The translations under genes and the position numbers were made by a program. Below the pieces are notes generated by a model. That model ran no database searches. It was not told the origin of the DNA and worked only from the letters and a program-made list of their open reading frames with translations. Shown piece by piece: positions 60,140-64,000 of a stretch of DNA of 64,000 nt. Within the stretch, counting starts at the first letter, position 1. Every line of letters begins with the position of its first letter. Source of the stretch: CAWELS01 sp964468205 (lineage in GTDB: Bacteria > Acidobacteriota > Terriglobia > Bryobacterales > Bryobacteraceae); the NCBI GenBank assembly GCA_964468205.1, contig CAYXVG010000032.1, positions 16,025 to 80,024 of the forward strand, given 5' to 3'.

Positions 60140-61621
60140 TCACAGACACCGGCCTTCCAGACCCGCCGGCGATGATCCGAGACCGGCGACCGGGGAACCG
60201 GCCGCTCCAGCGGAAAGGGGTGAGCCCAGCAGGCGCGGTGGCACGGGGTGTTCGGCCAGAACCTTCTGAAGACGCTGCCGCGCCTCGGCGCTCTCCTTGG
60301 TGTCCCGCGCCGGGTCGATGGGCTGTTGCTCCCCGGGATCCTTCAGCATGTCGTAGAGTTGACCCGCTCTGAAGTATCGCTGGCCTCGGGTGGATACTCC
60401 GTCCCCGTACAACTTCCAGCGACGGTCTCTCACGTAGCGCCCCTCGTGACCGAGGTACATTCTGCCGCGGTTCTCGTGGACATATTCGACCAAGGCCCAC
60501 TCGCGCCCGCGTCCCGGACGGCCCATCACCCGCGGCAGGAAGCTGACGCCGTCAAGCTTGCCATCGCCTGGAGGACGGCGCGGTTTAGCTCCAGTCGCTT
60601 CCGCAATGGTCGCGAAGAAGTCTGCGGGAACAACCGGATCATCCGCCACGAGTCCGGCCTCCGCTTGTCCGGGCCAATCGACGATCATCGGGACATGGGT
60701 GCCTTCATCCGTCAGGCTGCCCTTTTCGCCTTCGACTTCAACGTCCCCCATCCGCGACCGGATCGAGACTTCCGTGCCATTGTCCCCGAGGAACATGAGC
60801 AACGTGTTCTCTCGAAGACCAAGCTCATCCAGCTTGCGCACGATCCTGCCGATGTTCTTATCCATGTGAGCGACCATGTCGGTAAAGAATCGAGTGTTCA
60901 GCGGGTGCGTTCGAAGATGGTGGGGAGCCGTCAGGCGCCGGTCCCCGGTCTTCCATTCCGGGCTGTCGGGAGTGGGCGAGAAGAAGAAGTGGGGAAGGAA
61001 CATCGGGTGATACAGGAAGAACGGACGATTGCGATTGCGCTCAAGGAAGCCGCCGATGTAGTCAGCGAACACGTCGGGGCCATAGTGTCCGGCCATCTGC
61101 CGGGGTTCAGGATGCGCTGAACTGGAGATGATGGGGTCCGCGTACCCGTCCCGGTTGGATCCGGCTTTGAGCAGGTGTTCGTCAAAACCCGCCTCGTCCG
61201 GGTGCGTGCCGCCTTGCCCCCGTCCGGCGCCAAGTTGCCACTTCCCGACCACGGCGGTTGCGTATCCGGCGTCTTGCATCATGTGGCCAAAGGTTGGCTC
61301 ACCTGGCGGCAGGTGGCCGAACTGCGTGTAGTTCCGGTGCATGTACCGTCCAGTCATCAGCGTCACGCGTGTCGGGGTACAGAGGGGATTCGCGTAGCAG
61401 TTGGTGAACCGGACACCCGTTCGCGCGAGTTTATCGAGATTCGGCGTCCGGTAGGAAGTGCCTCCGTTACAGCCAAGAGTTTCGTAGCCAAGATCGTCCG
61501 CCATGATCAGAATCACATTGGGGCGACTGGCGCCAACTGCACCCCCGAGGCTGACTCTGAACGCCACCATCGCGCCGGAAGCCGCGGCGAGGAGTTCTCG
61601 GCGGGATATAGAATGCTGCAA
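60140..61621 (-). CDS. Tat-exported sulfatase
   Basis: A 493-residue sulfatase. The TTG at 61621 is chosen because GAGGAGG lies 6 nt upstream; the open frame from 61663 lacks such a site. Leader SRREFLL-like (ISRRELLAAASGAMVAFRVS). NVILIMADDLGYETLGCNGG holds the metal Asp pair, PLCTPTRVTLMTGRY holds formylglycine Cys81, and GKWQLGAGRGQ replaces the usual GKWHLG His with Gln. MFLGDNGTEVSIRS gives the late Asp-Asn. It lies 68 bp upstream of the receptor gene in the same direction and may be the first gene of the glycan locus. The Lys-x-Gln change may alter activity. Confidence 0.88.
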   Translation of the reverse strand: MQHSISRRELLAAASGAMVAFRVSLGGAVGASRPNVILIMADDLGYETLGCNGGTSYRTPNLDKLARTGVRFTNCYANPLCTPTRVTLMTGRYMHRNYTQFGHLPPGEPTFGHMMQDAGYATAVVGKWQLGAGRGQGGTHPDEAGFDEHLLKAGSNRDGYADPIISSSAHPEPRQMAGHYGPDVFADYIGGFLERNRNRPFFLYHPMFLPHFFFSPTPDSPEWKTGDRRLTAPHHLRTHPLNTRFFTDMVAHMDKNIGRIVRKLDELGLRENTLLMFLGDNGTEVSIRSRMGDVEVEGEKGSLTDEGTHVPMIVDWPGQAEAGLVADDPVVPADFFATIAEATGAKPRRPPGDGKLDGVSFLPRVMGRPGRGREWALVEYVHENRGRMYLGHEGRYVRDRRWKLYGDGVSTRGQRYFRAGQLYDMLKDPGEQQPIDPARDTKESAEARQRLQKVLAEHPVPPRLLGSPLSAGAAGSPVAGLGSSPAGLEGRCL

Positions 61622-61719
61622 TGCGTGCCTCCTCGACTCTGACCATACAGGACTCAGGTTCAAAAGTCCCTCCGATTCTAGGGTGCGGCTGTCAACACGG
61701 CAAGTGAGTTAACCTGCTA

Positions 61720-61777
61720 GCTAACAGTTAGCCATTGCAAGTTATTGAAATGACAAGCGATATATCTGCCGGCAGAT
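61720..61777. promoter_or_regulatory. Two operator-like palindromes upstream of the sulfatase
   Basis: ATCTGCCGGCAGAT (61764-61777) is a perfect 14-bp palindrome, and GCTAACAGTTAGC (61720-61732) is a 6-bp perfect inverted repeat with a one-base centre. Both lie 100-156 bp upstream of the TTG start of the leading sulfatase gene, where a promoter is expected. They resemble operators of a dimeric regulator. Alternatively, one could be the end of the adjacent IS1380 remnant. Confidence 0.45.
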
Positions 61778-61817
61778 GATGGTGCGGACCAATGACCCTA
61801 AAGCCGGCAGTTTCCCT

Positions 61818-62171
61818 TCATCCGCTGTGCAGGAAGAGCGGTTCTGTGGTCTGATGTCGCAGCCAATCACGGAAGATGAAGCGCAGCAGTAGGCGCCACC
61901 GCTGTCGAATACTCAATCGCTCCGCAGTTTGCCGAAGTCTCTGCAATAGTTGACTTACCGCTTCCAGCGCACCACGAATCGCCTTGGCTTGCGCATGGCT
62001 GGAGGTGATCGTCAGCGTCGTTTGGTTCCCGTGCCGGGTCTGGCGCGCAATCCCATGTAGCAGCAGCGGCCGACTGGTGGTCGCTGCCGTGTGACGGTTG
62101 GGAATCGCCAGACGCGTGAACAAGCTCCACCAGTTGTAGATCAATGCCACGATCCGAGCCAGAATCTGACT
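61818..62171 (-). mobile_element. IS1380-family transposase C-terminal remnant
   Basis: The frame reads ILARIVALIYNWWSLFTRLA, TSRPLLLHGIARQTRHGNQT, TLTITSSHAQAKAIRGALEA and WRLLLRFIFRDWL, matching the last third of IS1380 transposases. The catalytic DDE part is absent, and the leading 33 codons of the open frame (up to 62270) are not transposase-like. It is 3' truncated debris and cannot transpose. Confidence 0.8.
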
Positions 62172-62268
62172 GCCGGATTCAGGATGACAGACTGCACGAA
62201 GCAGGTGATACAATCCGTACGGGAGAGTTGGGTCCTGGGAAGACCGGTGAGGCAAGCGGCATCCAGCC

Positions 62269-63540
62269 ATGGAGCAGCAGACTCTATCGATCGTTGAGAA
62301 GAAGGAAGCGCTCCGGCGGGTCCTCGAGAGCAGACAGTTCCGTCGGGCGGCCCGGCTCCGTCAGTTTCTCCATTTCGTGGGCAGTCACGTGCTCAACGGT
62401 GAAACCTCAGAGATCCACGAAGCCGACATCGGGCGCTCCGTTTATGAACGGCGCGACGACTATACTCCGGCCGAAGACAGCATTGTCCGCGTGGAAGCCC
62501 GCAATCTTCGGACGAAGCTGGCGGCCTACTATCAGTCGGAAGGCGCAACTGATCCGGTTGTGATTACCGTCCCCAAAGGCACCTACGTGCCAAGGTTTGA
62601 CCCGCGTGGCGCTCTTCCGGCAGCCCCGGACCGCGACCGAGCGAACCGGTCAAGGGCCTCCAGGGTAGCGACTGTTTTGGCGCTCGCATTCCTCGCGAGC
62701 CTGGGTGGCAACCTGTGGCTGGCCTCATCCCGGCATGCCGATTCGGCCGGCCCAGCGAACCGTGTGTCTGCACCGGCCGCTACGCACCCGCTGTGGTCCA
62801 GGTTTTTTTCTTCCGAACGCGAGACGTACATCGTTGTTGCCGATGCGCTATACACGGTGGTGCAAGACCTTGCCGAGCGGTCGTTCACGCTTCAGGACTA
62901 CCAACGGAAAGATTTTCCGCCTGCGGATGCCTTCATGGGCTTCGGGAAACCATCCCGACGCACGGCGCATGCGGTCTTCTGGCACCAATACACCAGCCTG
63001 ACAGACACAATCCTGGCAGCAAGGATCATGCAACTTCCGGCGGCTCAAGCCAACACTTCCATCAGATTTGCCAGGAACATGCACACGCGGGATTTCAAAG
63101 GAAGAAACGTGATCCTGCTCGGCAGCGCCCGGTCGAATCCCTGGTGTGAACTGTTTGAGCACCAGTTGAGCTTCCACTTCGAGTACGACTACACGTCGAG
63201 AAGGCCCTACATTCGCAACAGGGATCCGCGCGATGGAGAATCCGAAACCTATGTGGCGGAGCACGGTGAGGACGGATCGGATGAGATCTACGCCGTCATC
63301 AGTCTCATTCGTAATCTGACCAACGACGGATACGTTCTCATCATCGCGGGCACCCGCATGGAAGGCACCGAAGCTGCCGGAGAAATGCTTCTGAATCAGG
63401 CCATGGTCTCTAACCTGATCCGGGGACTGGGTCTGGAATCCGATGGGGAGTTGCGGCCGTTCGAAGTTCTTGTGAAGTCATCCAGGATGGAAGGTACCTC
63501 TACTGGTGCCGTGGTGGTGGCTCATCGGATTCTGAACTAG
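62269..63540 (+). CDS. Membrane-anchored protein with N-terminal DNA-binding-like domain
   Basis: A 423-residue protein. Residues 10-120 (SRQFRRAARLRQFLHFVGSH, ADIGRSVYERRDDYTPAEDS, VRVEARNLRTKLAAYYQSEG, DPVVITVPKGTYVPRF) match the winged-helix-like domain common at the N-terminus of acidobacterial regulators and cyclase-like proteins. One membrane helix follows (VATVLALAFLASLGGNLWLA, about 132-152). The extracytoplasmic C-terminus (180-423) is unrecognised, with strands such as NVILLGSARSNPWCELFEHQ. The arrangement suggests a one-component signal transducer reading an envelope ligand and binding DNA from the membrane. It starts 98 bp beyond the IS1380 fragment and is followed within 12 bp by the 141-bp repeat. 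Confidence 0.7.
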   Translation: MEQQTLSIVEKKEALRRVLESRQFRRAARLRQFLHFVGSHVLNGETSEIHEADIGRSVYERRDDYTPAEDSIVRVEARNLRTKLAAYYQSEGATDPVVITVPKGTYVPRFDPRGALPAAPDRDRANRSRASRVATVLALAFLASLGGNLWLASSRHADSAGPANRVSAPAATHPLWSRFFSSERETYIVVADALYTVVQDLAERSFTLQDYQRKDFPPADAFMGFGKPSRRTAHAVFWHQYTSLTDTILAARIMQLPAAQANTSIRFARNMHTRDFKGRNVILLGSARSNPWCELFEHQLSFHFEYDYTSRRPYIRNRDPRDGESETYVAEHGEDGSDEIYAVISLIRNLTNDGYVLIIAGTRMEGTEAAGEMLLNQAMVSNLIRGLGLESDGELRPFEVLVKSSRMEGTSTGAVVVAHRILN

Positions 63541-63551
63541 CTGGTTCCGCC

Positions 63552-63692
63552 AGCACCTAATCTGACCCGCCCGCCACGCACATCCCGGAACACGCAGCCC
63601 CTCAGTGCCCTCCGTGCCCCCTCTGCGCCCTCTTCGTCAAAGACCCGTATGCGAAACCGCTTCCAAGGCGTAGGCCGCCATGGCCGGTCACA
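63552..63692 (+). repeat. 141-bp perfect repeat, copy 2
   Basis: Identical at every position to 48901-49041. It begins 12 bp after the stop of the membrane-anchored regulator gene. Further related G/C-rich blocks follow at about 63919-63957 (CTCAGTGCCCCCTCAGCG), so the region looks like a small array of degenerate repeat units. Confidence 0.95.
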
Positions 63693-64000
63693 GCTTCTAT
63701 CGCGCCATGAAAGAACTCGAAAACCTCCAGGCCAAGCACGCCCGGCGTCCGGAGCCCACCCCGGAGGAGCCGCCGCGGAAGTCCCGTCCCCGGCTCCCAA
63801 AACACGATTTTGCGAAACGAACTCCCCACTCTTCACCCCAATGGCACAGCCACCTCGACCCGACCTCCCCCAAAAACCCGCCTCAACCCCATAACCGCAC
63901 AACCCAACTCTCTGATCCGCTGTGCCCTCAGTGCCCCCTCAGCGCCCTCTGTGTCCAAAACCTACTCCCGCCCCCACCCGGCCTCCCCCCAAACCCCGCC
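63680..64000 (+). other. Open frame at right edge, probably repeat-derived, not a confirmed gene
   Basis: From the ATG inside the 141-bp repeat (MAGHSFYRAMKELENLQAKH) the frame stays open for 107 codons to the window edge. The first 20 residues resemble the short peptide (SFYRALxELxxLQ) that recurs in repeat-rich intergenic regions of Acidobacteria and Planctomycetes. The rest is proline-rich and of low complexity (PQPHNRTTQLSDP). No ribosome binding site is evident. I regard translation as unlikely. Confidence 0.3.

Overview
This GC-rich window looks like Acidobacteriota, most likely the Bryobacter/Solibacter side. The call rests on gene content only: a DUF1592-DUF1552 pair with CxxCH motifs, very large TonB-dependent receptors with an N-terminal carboxypeptidase-regulatory-like domain, several sulfatases with DUF1080 and Gfo/Idh/MocA proteins, and an acidobacterial-type N-terminal DNA-binding-like domain at the right end. 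A run of ten Ns inside one gene shows it comes from a draft or metagenome scaffold. No rRNA, tRNA, CRISPR-Cas locus or replication origin was seen.

Layout. 1-3372 (minus): an Anbu-type proteasome operon (cp-ATP-grasp, alpha-E, Anbu, and the first 31 codons of a transglutaminase running off the left edge). 3373-10487: a leaderless terminator, a Tat-exported Gfo/Idh oxidoreductase, OsmC, a translationally coupled trio (DUF5060 lipoprotein, amidohydrolase, membrane protein) and a zinc-ribbon protein. 10537-16688 (minus): KamA-like radical SAM enzyme, a decapitated Mur-ligase fragment, a sugar isomerase-like protein, and an ECF sigma/anti-sigma/DUF4252/LolA-like module. 16808-24850 (plus): pentaheme cytochrome, pyruvyltransferase-like protein, dynamin-like GTPase, DUF1592-DUF1552 pair. 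24959-39302: glycan-related genes (two hydrolase or lyase-like proteins, GH10, sulfatase, radical SAM, SMP-30, DUF1080, beta-helix) ending in a TonB receptor.

39729-48289 is a mobile-element-bounded block. A four-gene signalling operon (HTH, a six-PAS plus GAF histidine kinase, a REC-HDOD protein and a REC protein with a dead HD domain) lies between two same-orientation copies of an IS630 3' end. Wrecked neighbours (transposase, methyltransferase, phosphoribosyltransferase) surround it.

49113-61621 (minus) is a sulfated-glycan locus built from repeated sulfatase / DUF1080 / Gfo-Idh modules with a 1182-residue TonB receptor. One module copy set is intact and another is visibly decaying: a sulfatase with a destroyed active-site motif, a DUF1080 gene with a 151-codon microhomology deletion, and a Gfo/Idh fragment fused to a receptor tail. 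From the families, the expected logic is receptor uptake, desulfation, C3 oxidation by Gfo/Idh enzymes and cleavage of the 3-keto-glycoside by DUF1080 proteins. The right end holds an IS1380 remnant, a membrane-anchored regulator-like gene and the second copy of a perfect 141-bp repeat whose first copy truncates the phosphoribosyltransferase at 48.9 kb.
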